A DNA stretch of 64,000 bases, taken from the NCBI GenBank assembly GCA_947034885.2, contig OX344758.2, forward strand, positions 5,396,501 to 5,460,500, written 5' to 3'. This DNA is from Thuidium tamariscinum. Lineage: Eukaryota > Streptophyta > Bryopsida > Hypnales > Thuidiaceae. The first letter of the stretch is position 1; each line of letters starts with the position of its first letter. The notes under the pieces were generated by a model, which had not been told where the DNA came from, did not search any database, and saw nothing but the letters and a program-made list of their open reading frames with translations. Shown one piece after another: positions 13,260 to 22,789 of the stretch. The translations under genes were made by a program, and so were the position numbers.

Positions 13260-14180
13260 CATACTAGAGTTAATCGTAAAGTGGGTGCAATGGGGTACTA
13301 AGAGCTGGAGTTTGAGAAAAACTCAGGACAAAACTCCTTAAAATATCCAAACTAAGATTCCAAGGAGTTTGGTGCACTGTTTCTTTTTCTGCTGTTCTCA
13401 ATTATACCTCCCTTTGACACCCCTATTTCAAACCGCGGTTTCCTTTACAATGTCCGTGGTGGGAGGACAACTGCTCCCCATAACTTATCACGCTATGCTT
13501 GATTACGAGTAACAGAAGTCCAACCACTCCCACAACTTCACCAAAAACACGCTCGCTCTCACTCACCGAGAAAAAAATGCACTAACTCAACTTAATGAGT
13601 TAATTAATCCCTCCAAGTCCGTCGATCCCAATTCCACATTTCCAGCTGTTTGTTTGTTTGTTTGTCACTGCCCATTAGCTTGCACACATTCCACACTTGC
13701 CAATATGAACAGGGCTCTTGGGAAAAAACAATATTAATGGGATTTGGCAGCCCTCTTCAAAGACTCTAGTTTGCCTTTCTCTTTCAGCGCAGGACCAACG
13801 TACAAACTCCAGCTCACTCCCTCGCTCTCTCTCGCTCTCTCTCTTCAGTGTTTTGATTGATGGGGGTGGCATGAAAAAACCTTTCCCGGGGTCAGGCTTT
13901 CCGGTGTACCTCTTCAAGACAATTTGACAAATAAGTGATATATCATAAATTTTATTTACAAGCAACCAAGGGCTTCATAACCATTTTGCTCATTTGTTCC
14001 AGAAAAAACAACACTGAAGAGGATGGTGGGAAGGAAGGGAAGGGGGAAAAAACAAGCAAGGATGGACAGATGCAACTCAGCTTTTCCTGGCCTTGCAAAT
14101 GATGACTTGGGGATGAATTCTCATCAAGTTGGATGGATGGACAGACTTAAAAAAAGGTCTGTCACGATGGTATATATGCA
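13260..14180. other. Stretch without recognisable gene, with CT-rich simple repeat
   Basis: Contains a CTCGCTCTCTCT-type simple repeat at about 13,820-13,850 and short G/A-rich runs near 14,020-14,060. Overlapping open frames on both strands are due to this composition. Confidence 0.5.
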
Positions 14181-14188
14181 TCATTGGG

Positions 14189-14623
14189 CCGGGGTGAACT
14201 GACCCCCTCGCTCAGCCACTTGGGAAAACACTGAAATTTTTTATTTTTTGTAAAATTTGTATTTTGCAAATTCTGGATTCATATTTGCAATCAAAGACCC
14301 TCAATTAGCTAGGAAGAATGTTCAAGGTAAATTAAGAGCACCAAATAGGGGGCTTTTTTTTCCCCTTGCGCCCCTAACTGAAGGGCAGGGAGAACTGACC
14401 CCCTCGCTTGGCCACTTGGGTAAAATGCTGTAATTTTTTATTTTTCACACTGATAATTTTTTTTGTAAATTTTGAATTCATATTTGCGATCGGAGACCCC
14501 ATATAAGCTAGGGGGTAAAGAAAGTAGGGGTGATCATGGTCCAAACTAGAGGGCTTTTTGTTTTGATTGCACCTCTGGTAAAACATGGTAAGGCCGAGCA
14601 AGGGGGCCAGTTCACCCCGACCT
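14189..14623. mobile_element. Mutator-type (MULE-like) non-autonomous element, 435 bp
   Basis: ATCATTGGG is repeated exactly at 14180-14188 and 14624-14632, a 9-bp TSD of Mutator type. Ends CCGGGGTGAACTG and CAGTTCACCCCGACC are inverted repeats. The left-end segment recurs at about 14,385-14,420, so part of the element is duplicated internally. A fragment of the same interior ('attcatatttgcaatta.agaccc') lies at about 4,320-4,370. Open frames overlapping it are not conserved. Confidence 0.6.
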
Positions 14624-14862
14624 ATCATTGGGGCCGGGTGGTGCAGAAAATTAGCTGGTGCCGGTGGGTAAGAAGTTGTGTTGAGGAGAATGTGTACCCA
14701 CCGATGGAGCAAATCAGTGGGGAGAAAAGGTCCTGGATTTACAGACAGGCAACTGATGTTTCCAACCATTCAACAAGGAAGGAAGCAATGCATTGTACTG
14801 TACATAAGCATATGTATGCCCTGGTTGCAGAACAGGGTACAAAATTTGGGTGGCATTCTCAC

Positions 14863-15121
14863 CCAGGGCAATAAATCCTCCATTGGAAGTGGGCCCTACA
14901 GGGTAAATTTTGGGTTCTCTGGGGTAAAAGTAAAAAGAAGTCCATCTCTGGAGTATGTTCTAGACCTCTCCTACAGTAGGTAATTTGGAGTCTCTGATTG
15001 CAAATATGAACTCAGAAATTTGCAAATTTTATCATGCATGGCAAATAAGAATTCTTGCATTTTCTCCCAAGGTAAATCCTCCTTGTTGGGCCCACTTTGA
15101 ATGGAGGATTTAGTATCTTGG
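14863..15121. mobile_element. Mutator-type (MULE-like) non-autonomous element, 259 bp
   Basis: Flanking CATTCTCAC (14854-14862) and CATTCTTAC (15122-15130) form a 9-bp TSD with one mismatch. TIRs share AAATCCTCCATT and AGTGGGCCC blocks. The interior contains 'tgcaaatatgaactcagaa', related in reverse to the 14,189-14,623 element. Confidence 0.6.
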
Positions 15122-15657
15122 CATTCTTACTATGAGAAGGATTATTCAGAGGGACCTAAAATATGAAAGGAAAAAAATCCCTTCTACCACAAGGTGGTTT
15201 GCCAAATAATTGGGTTTTTTTGGGGTCTCCGAGCTTCTTCCAAGAGTGGAAGCTACAATTCTCAAATTGATATATTTGTAAGATGCAATTGTACTTCTTA
15301 TTACATGAGCATGGAAATATGCACAATTTAACTCCTTACTAGAGTTCCCATAAGTACCCAAGATATGTTAGAAATGCCACCTTGAGAGATTAAGTCTAAT
15401 TAAGTTCTTCCGGAGCAAATTATAGACGGGGAAAAAAGTTCCAATTTTTTTTCATATTTGATTGGCAAGTTTTCATTAACTTTCCAAAAATTCATTATTT
15501 TTGTTAAATATTGAACCCAAATGTGCCCAATGCCTCAGCTGAATATTTCATGAAATGGACTGAAGAATACATTTTTTGTATTTGGAGCTGGGATCTAAAG
15601 TGAATATTTGAAACTAAACAGCAAAATTAAGTGTAAGGTTTGGAAATTGCTGCTTAA

Positions 15658-16591
15658 CCCGTAAAGTCCCAAGACTATTCTTCTACCAAAAAACATTCAA
15701 AACTGCCATTTTCTTTGCATTCATCCATAAAAGTAGAAAAAACATTTTTTTTAATATAATGTAACAACAAGATCTGGACTTCACTTGTCTAAAATCATGA
15801 TGTATGAATTTAATGAAGTTTGGCGGTATAGATTTTAGTAGATATTAGCATTCAAAGTTGGAAAAAGAATTTTTTTTATCACTATCTTACAAAATTAAAT
15901 GACTTTGACTACCATTGGTGAAAAGTTTTTGCATTATGGACTTTTAATTTAAAACATTTTATCTTAAGAAATTAAGTTGAAAGTCTAGGAAAGAAATTCC
16001 AAGAAAAAAACACTTGATTTTCATTATGTAAAAAACTGTTAAGTAGAGGTAGTTTTACGATTGAACAAAAAAACTAAATTGTAAATAGCTCTACAATGAA
16101 GTTGAGGCACAATAATCTGAAACAAGAAGGTTGTTCTAGCATGCGCATTTAACCTTGACACACATTTTTTGGAAAAAATTGTGAAACTGCAATAAAAATT
16201 AATCCTATAAGTTATTCTCCAAAAAAGTTGCTTCAATAATTTATAAGAAATTTATATATAAAATAGGGATGATAATATGGCTGATTTTTCCGCTTTATGG
16301 TAAAATAGGGGCTCTTTTAATGTTGCCAAGTAATGATTACAAGTAATTGATAGCCCCCCTAAAAATACCCCACCACCGCACGTGGATCCCCCAAATACAC
16401 AAGAAGTGTCCTCCCTGGGGTCACAATTTTTTCCTCCTAGTCATCGATTGAAATAAAAATAATATTACCAAAAGCTTATGTGATTTTTTAGCTTCATAAA
16501 ATATTTCAAAAAATTGTGATGAAAATTGAGACCCTATGAGCCTACCCAAAGTTGCATTTTGGCCCCTATAGGACCAATGGGACTTTAGGGA
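15658..16591. mobile_element. TTAA-flanked TIR element, copy F, old
   Basis: The left end CCCGTAAAGTCCC follows TTAA at 15654-15657, and the right end GGGACTTTAGGGA precedes TTAA at 16592-16595. The size (934 bp) fits the family. The interior is more diverged than in other copies; an 'actgccatttt' block near the left end matches the complement of the right arm of copy I. Confidence 0.65.
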
Positions 16592-16599
16592 TTAAGAAT

Positions 16600-17700
16600 A
16601 GTGGCAAGAGATTTTTTAGTCTTGTTTATAGAATTTCAAATTTATTTTTTGAATTTTGAATTTGATTATGCATATGATTCTCTACGTTGATTTTAGAACT
16701 TGCAATCCTAAGCCTTTCTTGTTTCAATAAAATTTGTTTGGACTTGGTGCTCTCATCAATTCCATAGGATCAATGGCTTTAAATTTTTGAGATTGATATC
16801 CAAGACCATGAATTTGAGATCTTATGATTATTTTCTAATATAATATATTCATTCTTTTTTACTTTTGATTTTTTGAAAAAACAACTCCATCAATAGCTTT
16901 GAAAAATAATCTATAGAAAATTTAGGACTTCATGGTTGATAACAATAACCTCCCAAATACATTTCTATTATCTTCGAACATGGAAATTAGTCGTTTCTTC
17001 TATTCATTGATTCATTTTCTTAACTTTCTTTTGGAGCTCTTTAAATGAGTTATTTCAAATTCAATAAACTTCCAAATGGACATTGTTTTCCATTGGTTTG
17101 TCTATGTGGCTACTTTTGCAATAATTCTAAGTACCTCAAAGTCCTTATTAGAAATGTGAACAAATTCTTTTAGGTTGATGTTCATCTACTTATAATTAAT
17201 TATTTACTTGATGAATGTAAGGGAAGTGTTGTCATATATGTTCAAATTGATTATACTATAAGCAAATTGAAGGGTTAATGACTTTTGCATCGACAAATGT
17301 GAAGGTACAAGGACACTTTAGGAACACCTCTTTTTAGAAGACACCTTCAAAAGATATTTTCAAAGCTAGAACACTGACCCATTGATTCCATTTGGATACT
17401 TTTTCAAACTCAATCAACCAATTTAAGAAAATAATTAATGGTAGTTGACTATTTTGAGATAAATCAGTAAATAAAAAATCATTTGGTATTCAGCAAATGT
17501 CCAATTAAGTTAAAACTAACATCACAATTGCAATGAAGCTGAGTCATCAAGGAACCTTCATTTTTCAACTATGTGAAGATATGTAAATTTGGGAAGGAAA
17601 TAAGTACAGTAGGTACAAAACAAACATTTTGCATTTCAAGGGATGTCTAATTGTAACAAAGAAACTAAGGTAGGCAAACCTAATATATACCTACCATTGA
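16600..17700. other. AT-rich stretch, nothing recognised
   Basis: No conserved coding, terminal repeat or TSD was found between TTAA element F and the GTGATTGCAAG element. Confidence 0.5.
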
Positions 17701-17710
17701 CCTAATACCA

Positions 17711-18422
17711 GGTGATTGCAAGAAACACTTGTCCTTTTTTTGGTCCCCTTAACCTCCAACAAATAGTTTTTTGTTTATAACTTTTGCATCTTTTGTCTTT
17801 ATAGCTTTAAATTTGGAATAAAGGTGCACACAAAAGTTTTAGATGTTGAATAATTTATTAAATTTAAAAAAAATTAGTTTACTATTTTTGACTTGCTCCC
17901 AATTGGGTGTCTACCTTGGCCTTTTAATCCTATTTTTGATCCAGAAAATCCAAATTTGAAGCTACAAACTAGACAAGTTGGAGGTCTACTAACATTACAA
18001 GGATTGAAAAAAAAGTTTTTATGAAAATAACAACATGTTTGTTGTGCATATAGGGCAAAGTGACCTTCCTTTACACAATGGCTACAAAGAGGGAAAAAAA
18101 ATTTAGAGGAATTTTTTTTATTGCAATGTAAGTGCAATCTTGTCTAAAAAAATATTTTTTAAATTACTAAAAATGAAAAGATCTAAAGACCCCTTTTCTG
18201 CTATTTATTACTACTAGTCGCCTCTATAGTATTTAGTAGTAGTCTATAGTACTATATAGTAGTAATTGACAATCTAAATTTGTAGGCACCTTGGATTGAC
18301 GGTTTAGATTTGTAGGTGTCCTATTGATGCGTGTTATTGGTAGTATCGCAAAATACTGCCAATCTTGTGGCCAAAAATTGTGTTTTTGAGCCAAAAATAT
18401 AAAGTGTTCTTTGCAATCACCC
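17711..18422 (+). mobile_element. TIR element with GTGATTGCAAGAAACACTT ends, copy 2
   Basis: Left GGTGATTGCAAGAAACACTT and right AAGTGTTCTTTGCAATCACC close the element; about 712 bp. It is a diverged direct relative of 1,283-2,015. The open frames in both copies ('CSHC', 'AQQTCxYFHKN') are shared but not recognisable as any domain. Confidence 0.7.
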
Positions 18423-18436
18423 TACCACTTAAGTGT

Positions 18437-18556
18437 AGGACCTGTGTTGATTTTAGAATGAGAATCTATAATAGTTGTAAATGCATTAAGTTCACTTATG
18501 AAGTTTATGCATTTTTTACTATTATAGATTCTCATTCTAAAATCAACATGGGACCT
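18437..18556. repeat. Short perfect-like hairpin (about 50-bp stem)
   Basis: AGGACCTGTGTTGATTTTAG and its neighbours up to 18,486 pair almost fully with 18,506-18,556, leaving a loop of about 20 bases. It lies just outside the GTGATTGCAAG element and could be a tiny MITE or a small-RNA hairpin. Confidence 0.6.
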
Positions 18557-18747
18557 ACGTTGGGTTTGCCTACTTTAGTCTCACAATTAGTTAGAGTCAT
18601 AGTAGGGATCTTGCCCTCATTTTCCAACTAAATGAAGAAGATGCATGCAGAAAGAAATTAGTGGATAACAAGTGAGGCTTTTTGAAAATTGTTGAAGAAT
18701 CATGTACTAGTCAAAGGAGATGAGTGAAGCTTCTTCCAACTCATTAA

Positions 18748-18860
18748 CCCCTAAAGGTCTAAGGCCATTTTTCTGTCCAAAAACTCTCAAAACTGCCATT
18801 TCTGTTGCATTTAGCCAAGAAAACAAAAAAAACAATCTTTTACCACATGACCTCAACTTT
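18748..18860. mobile_element. TTAA-flanked TIR element, copy E, terminal fragment
   Basis: TTAA at 18744-18747 is followed by CCCCTAAAGGTC and about 110 bases resembling one arm of the family (the 'aaactgccatttctgttgcat' block). Similarity stops before the GC-rich promoter region of the HD-Zip gene. No second end was found. Confidence 0.55.
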
Positions 18861-19049
18861 CAACCTTTGTAGTTTCTTCACAAGGGCTTGGAAAATCCTC
18901 AAACCAAATCCATTCACTTCGCCTTCCATTCCCTAACTTCTTCCATGCAATATTTCCCCCCACTCTTGTTCACGGATGCTGAATCTCCAAACAGTGACTG
19001 ATTGACGTGAGGATATCAGCTTAAAACTTAAGTTAGTTACCGTATCAGA

Positions 19050-20188
19050 TTTGGAAACTCCTCGCTCCGAGGGGGCTTCGATCGATCAGGTTCGTCTCCC
19101 CTCGCGAGTCAGCCAGACCCATGGTGTGGTGGCAGAAGTGGACGGACAGCAGGAAAGCTTTGAAAAATCCTGTTTGTCTTCTTCGCCGTCGCCCAGCGAC
19201 GCTAGTTGCTGGAGGCCAGCGTGGGGAACCGCGACGGGAGCTTTGCCCTTGAGCAGGGGCGCGGGCGGAACCGCAGGGCTGCAAGGCAGGAAGCTGGACG
19301 GGGTGATCACAGTCATATCTAGGGCGACGCTCCCGCTTGTCTCATGTGCTGAATTCGCAGGCCGGGGGGGCCGTGTGGGCGAAGGTTTTCAGGCGGGTGT
19401 CAGAAAGGCTGGTGGACAGGGGCCCGCCCACCGGACGGAAAACGTGGGCCACCCAAAGGACACTCACAGTCACATTCACTGGCCCCCGGAACTTCGACGG
19501 AACTTTCATTTACGTGGAAAATAAGAGAAATAATAAACAAACCAAGAAAACCTTGCCGCTGACGGAACAACCACTGGCTGGAGGAGGGGCCCTACCTCAT
19601 CAGCCACCCGCTCTCGCTTTCCAGGCTCACCGCCCTGGCAGTGATGCATGCATGGCCTGCCTTGGCTGTTTATGGCAACGCACCTCTGAGCCACCCGCTG
19701 GGCTCATCACGAGCAACCTGCAGGGCAGGAAGAGCTGGCCTGGAAGTGTGAAAGTAACTCCGGCACAGTAGCTTTGCTCATCACTGCAGAGTGCAGTCCG
19801 GTTACAGTACAGCAAAATGCCAGTCACCCGGCAGTTGCCCGGTCCTGGAGAGCACCCGAGGATACCCGCCCGCCCGCCCGCTCGGCCTCAGGGCATGCGC
19901 CTTGCTGTCCTTATTAGTATTTTATTACCCATGCCAGGATTCGGTATTTGACCTGGTATAAGCGCAGACTACATCGACGACCTCAGGCATCGTCGGAGAC
20001 TCTACATCTGCATAAAAGCCCAGCTGGGCCCTAGCGGAGGTCCATTAGCTTAGTTGGGGTTGTATCGTATACAAGTTCCCACTGAGTTCGCTGCGCATAC
20101 CAGCCAACTTATACCACTGCGGTGGTGCCTGCTTGCCTGCCTGCAAGTCAGCCAGCCAGCCAGCCTGCCTGCCTTGCTTGCCGGCACA
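19050..20188 (+). promoter_or_regulatory. GC-rich promoter region of the HD-Zip I gene with ABRE-like cores
   Basis: Base composition changes abruptly here from AT-rich repeats to GC-rich unique DNA. Two ACGTG cores, the heart of the ABA-response element, lie at 19442-19446 (ACGTGGGC) and 19512-19516 (ACGTGGAA). A CCCG-rich short repeat is at about 19,867-19,882 and a CTGC/CAGC-rich stretch at about 20,125-20,180. Open frames in this stretch have no recognisable domain and mostly lack a plausible ATG; they are most likely a by-product of GC richness. It could also hold an upstream non-coding exon. Confidence 0.5.
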
Positions 20189-20194
20189 TATAAG
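20189..20194 (+). promoter_or_regulatory. Candidate TATA box of the HD-Zip I gene
   Basis: TATAAG lies in the context CACATATAAGAGAC, 176 bases before the ATG, so transcription would start near 20,220 with a leader of about 145 bases. A second candidate, ATAAAAG at 20012-20018, lies next to a TGGGCC motif (a site II/TCP-like element) at about 20,025. Which one is used cannot be decided from sequence. Confidence 0.45.
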
Positions 20195-20285
20195 AGACAA
20201 GGAAAGGACTAAGGTGCCAGTCTCAGAAGGAAGTCGGAAGTCTAGAAGAGTCGTCGATCGAAGCGTGCCAAGGCTTCTGCACGAA

Positions 20286-20315
20286 ATGCTTCTGCACGAT
20301 CAGGGTCCTGTCTGA
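20286..20315 (+). promoter_or_regulatory. Upstream ORF of nine codons in the HD-Zip I leader
   Basis: An ATG at 20286 opens a nine-codon frame (MLLHDQGPV) ending in TGA at 20313-20315, which is 49 bases before the main ATG. It is the only ATG between the TATAAG candidate and the main start. The uORF start falls at a short direct repeat: GCTTCTGCACGA occurs at about 20273-20284 and again just after the ATG. Some HD-Zip I genes (ATHB1 in Arabidopsis) are known to be restrained by a leader uORF; homology to that peptide is not claimed. Confidence 0.5.
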
Positions 20316-20364
20316 AACTCGTTCGCTGCGGAACGTGCAATCAAGTCCACCGTTCGAAACTAAG

Positions 20365-21957
20365 ATGGCTGTCACCAGTCTGGGTCCTTACGGTGGCCAG
20401 AACTTGATGCTCATGCGAAATGACAACAACGCGGATACGCTAGTGGCGATGCTGGGATCGTGCTCTCCTCACATGAGTTTACAACAAGGTGCACATCGTT
20501 ACTAGTTACAAGCTTTGAACTTTCCGCAATTCGGGTGCAGAATGGTGTTCAGGTGCAATGTAGGTTGATGTGGGGTGCGCACGGTTGTGACGCTTGGTCT
20601 GTGGTCGGGGAAATATATAATTGGTGACGATGGATACATGGGACTAGCTGTGTACGTAATGCTGCGTGATTGTGGGGTGTTGGTTGCGATTTGGGGTCGG
20701 TTAGAAAGATTTCAGTGGTGAGAGTGGCTGATTGTGTTTTCCGTGATGCATTTGTGATGGAAAAAAGTAGTGTCGCGGTCGATGGGGGGTCTGGAAGATT
20801 TGAGCGGATGTGGTCAGAAGCGTCCCTACTACGCTGCCTACAACGATGGCCCATCCGTGGAAGAACAGGAAGACGTGGACGAAGGTGCCGACGAATTCTC
20901 CCACCACGTTGAGAAGAAGCGTCGGCTTTCCTTCGACCAGGTGCGATCGCTGGAGCGCAACTTCGAGGTGGAGAACAAGCTGGAGCCCGAGCGCAAAATG
21001 CAGCTGGCCAAGGAGCTGGGACTGCAACCGCGGCAGGTAGCGGTGTGGTTCCAGAACCGCCGTGCTCGCTGGAAAATCAAACAGCTCGAGCGTGACTTCG
21101 AGGCTCTCACACAGGATTACAACCGCCTCAAGGCGGATTTCGAAGCCATCAACCGCGACAAATCCAAGCTCAAAGCTGAGGTAAGCTAGCACAAGCACCC
21201 TAACCATCGCCCCTCACGCATTACAGTCCTACACCATGTGTAAGACACGCATGTGCGTTCCCGGTCCAACGGTGTAGGGGCGGGCAATTCTCCCAGTTTC
21301 ACCATCTCTGTTCATCAAACATTGACTAAGAACTGTTTCGTCTTCTTAAAGGTGAATCGGCTAAAGGGTGTGCCCACCACCGAAGACGACGTCAAGGCGT
21401 TGGACTCCACGCAATGTAGGAGCGAGACGACCTCGCATCCCGCATCGCCGACGCAATCGGAGAAATCCGACATTGACTCGTCGCGCCACTCACCTCGAAC
21501 TGCACCCACCATCGACGTCCCCGCAGCGACCAAGGAAGGCACTCCAGCAGGCATGCAGCGCACCATGAGCTCAGACAGCAACTCCAGCGACGTCATGGAC
21601 GCAGACAGCCCTCGCACCAGCGACAACAGCAGCAGCCGGATTATCACTACGACCACCACCACCAATAACAACAACAATAACCAGAGCTCGCCGCAACAGC
21701 CACCCGAGCAGCTGACAGACGTCGACGGGCCGTGGTCGCAGTACCCGCACTTCCCTCCGGAGAATTTCGTCGGCCCCAATTTGCAGGAGCTTTGCAGTGT
21801 GCCGACGGATCAGGACTTGGCCCTGTCGTCGCACGCCTTCCATCGCGCCGGGGTGAAGCTCGAAGACATGCACAGCGGCTTCCCCGCGGACCAAGCGTTT
21901 CTTCTGTCACGTCTAGAGGAGCAGACGGTGTTACCCAACTGGTGGGACTGGGCGTAA
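20365..21957 (+). CDS. Class I homeodomain-leucine zipper (HD-Zip I) transcription factor, three exons
   Basis: The reading frame joins 20365-20488, 20771-21180 and 21352-21957, giving 379 residues. Both introns are GT-AG and keep phase: the first splits a valine codon, the second falls between codons. The homeodomain is at about residues 87-146, with recognition-helix residues W134, F135, N137 and R139 in WFQNRRAR. A leucine zipper follows directly, with heptad residues L147, L154, L161, I168, L175 and L182; intron 2 cuts inside the zipper, so its last turn comes from exon 3. The C-terminal half is rich in S/T/P with a Thr then Asn run encoded near 21645-21681, and the protein ends in WWDWA, like the aromatic/acidic activation tail of HD-Zip I proteins. 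The family is nuclear, dimerises through the zipper, and binds CAATNATTG-type sites, often in stress or ABA responses. The ATG at 20365 is chosen because it opens exon 1 in frame with the conserved domain after splicing. The length is usual for the family. There is no START domain and no CPSCE tail, which excludes classes III/IV and argues against class II. Confidence 0.95.
20489..20770 (+). other. Intron 1 of the HD-Zip I gene
   Basis: This intron of 282 bases has a GT donor after CAACAAG and an AG acceptor in AAAAAGTAG. Splicing joins the first base of a codon in exon 1 to two bases in exon 2 and restores one open frame. Without it the homeodomain exon lacks the N-terminal 41 residues. No transcript evidence was available. 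Confidence 0.8.
21181..21351 (+). other. Intron 2 of the HD-Zip I gene, inside the leucine-zipper coding region
   Basis: This intron of 171 bases has a strong GTAAGC donor after AAAGCTGAG and an acceptor ending CTTCTTAAAG. Removing it continues the heptads KLKAE then VNRLKG without a gap, which supports the boundaries. Reading through the donor instead gives a stop within three codons. Confidence 0.9.
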
Positions 21958-22760
21958 ATAATGGTTGGTCTGATTTGTACACATTCAACGCAATTTTTCA
22001 ATCGTCTCCATCACCAGCTTCCTCGGCTTCAGGTTGATTCAATTCCGGGAAGCTCGCTAGACTTTCTATTTTTCGAATCCCAGGTCGTAGGTTGTACCAT
22101 ATGTATTACTCTGAATTTCCACCCTGTAATCCATGTCCACGACCCCAAGAAAAGCAACGCCAAGAAGAAGAAGACGAGGCACCGGGGAGCCTCCGTCCGT
22201 GCGCTCTAGTGTGCAGCAGTTGGTACCAGCTTGGCCACCGAGGAGATCGATTGATTTCATGCTAATAACTACAACACCAGCGTATCATAATATCTAGATG
22301 TTTAGATAGATCTGTAATACTATTTCAATGTACCTTAGCAGACCGACACAAGCCAATAGTCATTGTAGTCATATCACTCATATGAAGCTTTACTTTGTAG
22401 TGTATTAGTATTCAGCACAGTTTCGTAAATTTTAATTAAAAACCTCCGACCGACCGACCGATAAGCGTCTTGGAACGCAATCGAATTGAATAATTTGCTC
22501 TGTTCCACTAACGAGCCTTGGCGAGATAGGACCAGCCCCATTTACGTCGGTGTAATCTGCAGCAGGGTCCAATTAGATCTGGTGCAGCGCCGTTGTTAGC
22601 CTTGTAATTGTACATAACGAAATAAGAACACTGGGTCCTCAGGGTAGTAGTGGTCAGTACTCGATCTTGATGTTACCGGTAAGCTTACTCTCGATGTAAG
22701 AATTCAGCTTCGGCTCGGCTGTGCATGCCCACGGCCAGCCTCTTTCATGCCTCAATAAAG
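21958..22760 (+). other. Probable 3' untranslated and downstream region of the HD-Zip I gene
   Basis: After the TAA stop the sequence stays less AT-rich than the surroundings up to about 22,250. There is a CCGA repeat at about 22,447-22,462 and a canonical AATAAA at 22754-22759. Weaker AT-rich polyadenylation-like stretches occur near 22,430-22,440. The true 3' end could be anywhere from about 22,330 to 22,790. Confidence 0.35.
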
Positions 22761-22789
22761 CTGCTTCACTTGTGCACCAATCTTCATCA

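Noticed and set aside
1283-18422. The repeats at 1.3 kb and 17.7 kb as the two LTRs of a 17-kb element
   Set aside because: Each has its own inverted ends (GTGATTGCAAGAAACACTT), the copies are well diverged, and no LTR-type coding lies between them.
19051-19524. Open frame of 157 codons (+) upstream of the HD-Zip gene, with overlapping frames on both strands
   Set aside because: It starts at a non-ATG codon, has no recognisable domain, and similar-length frames occur in other phases and on the other strand, as expected in GC-rich DNA.
20133-20315. A 60-codon leader frame
   Set aside because: It begins with TTG inside a CTGC repeat. The only ATG in that frame is the nine-codon uORF at 20,286, reported instead.
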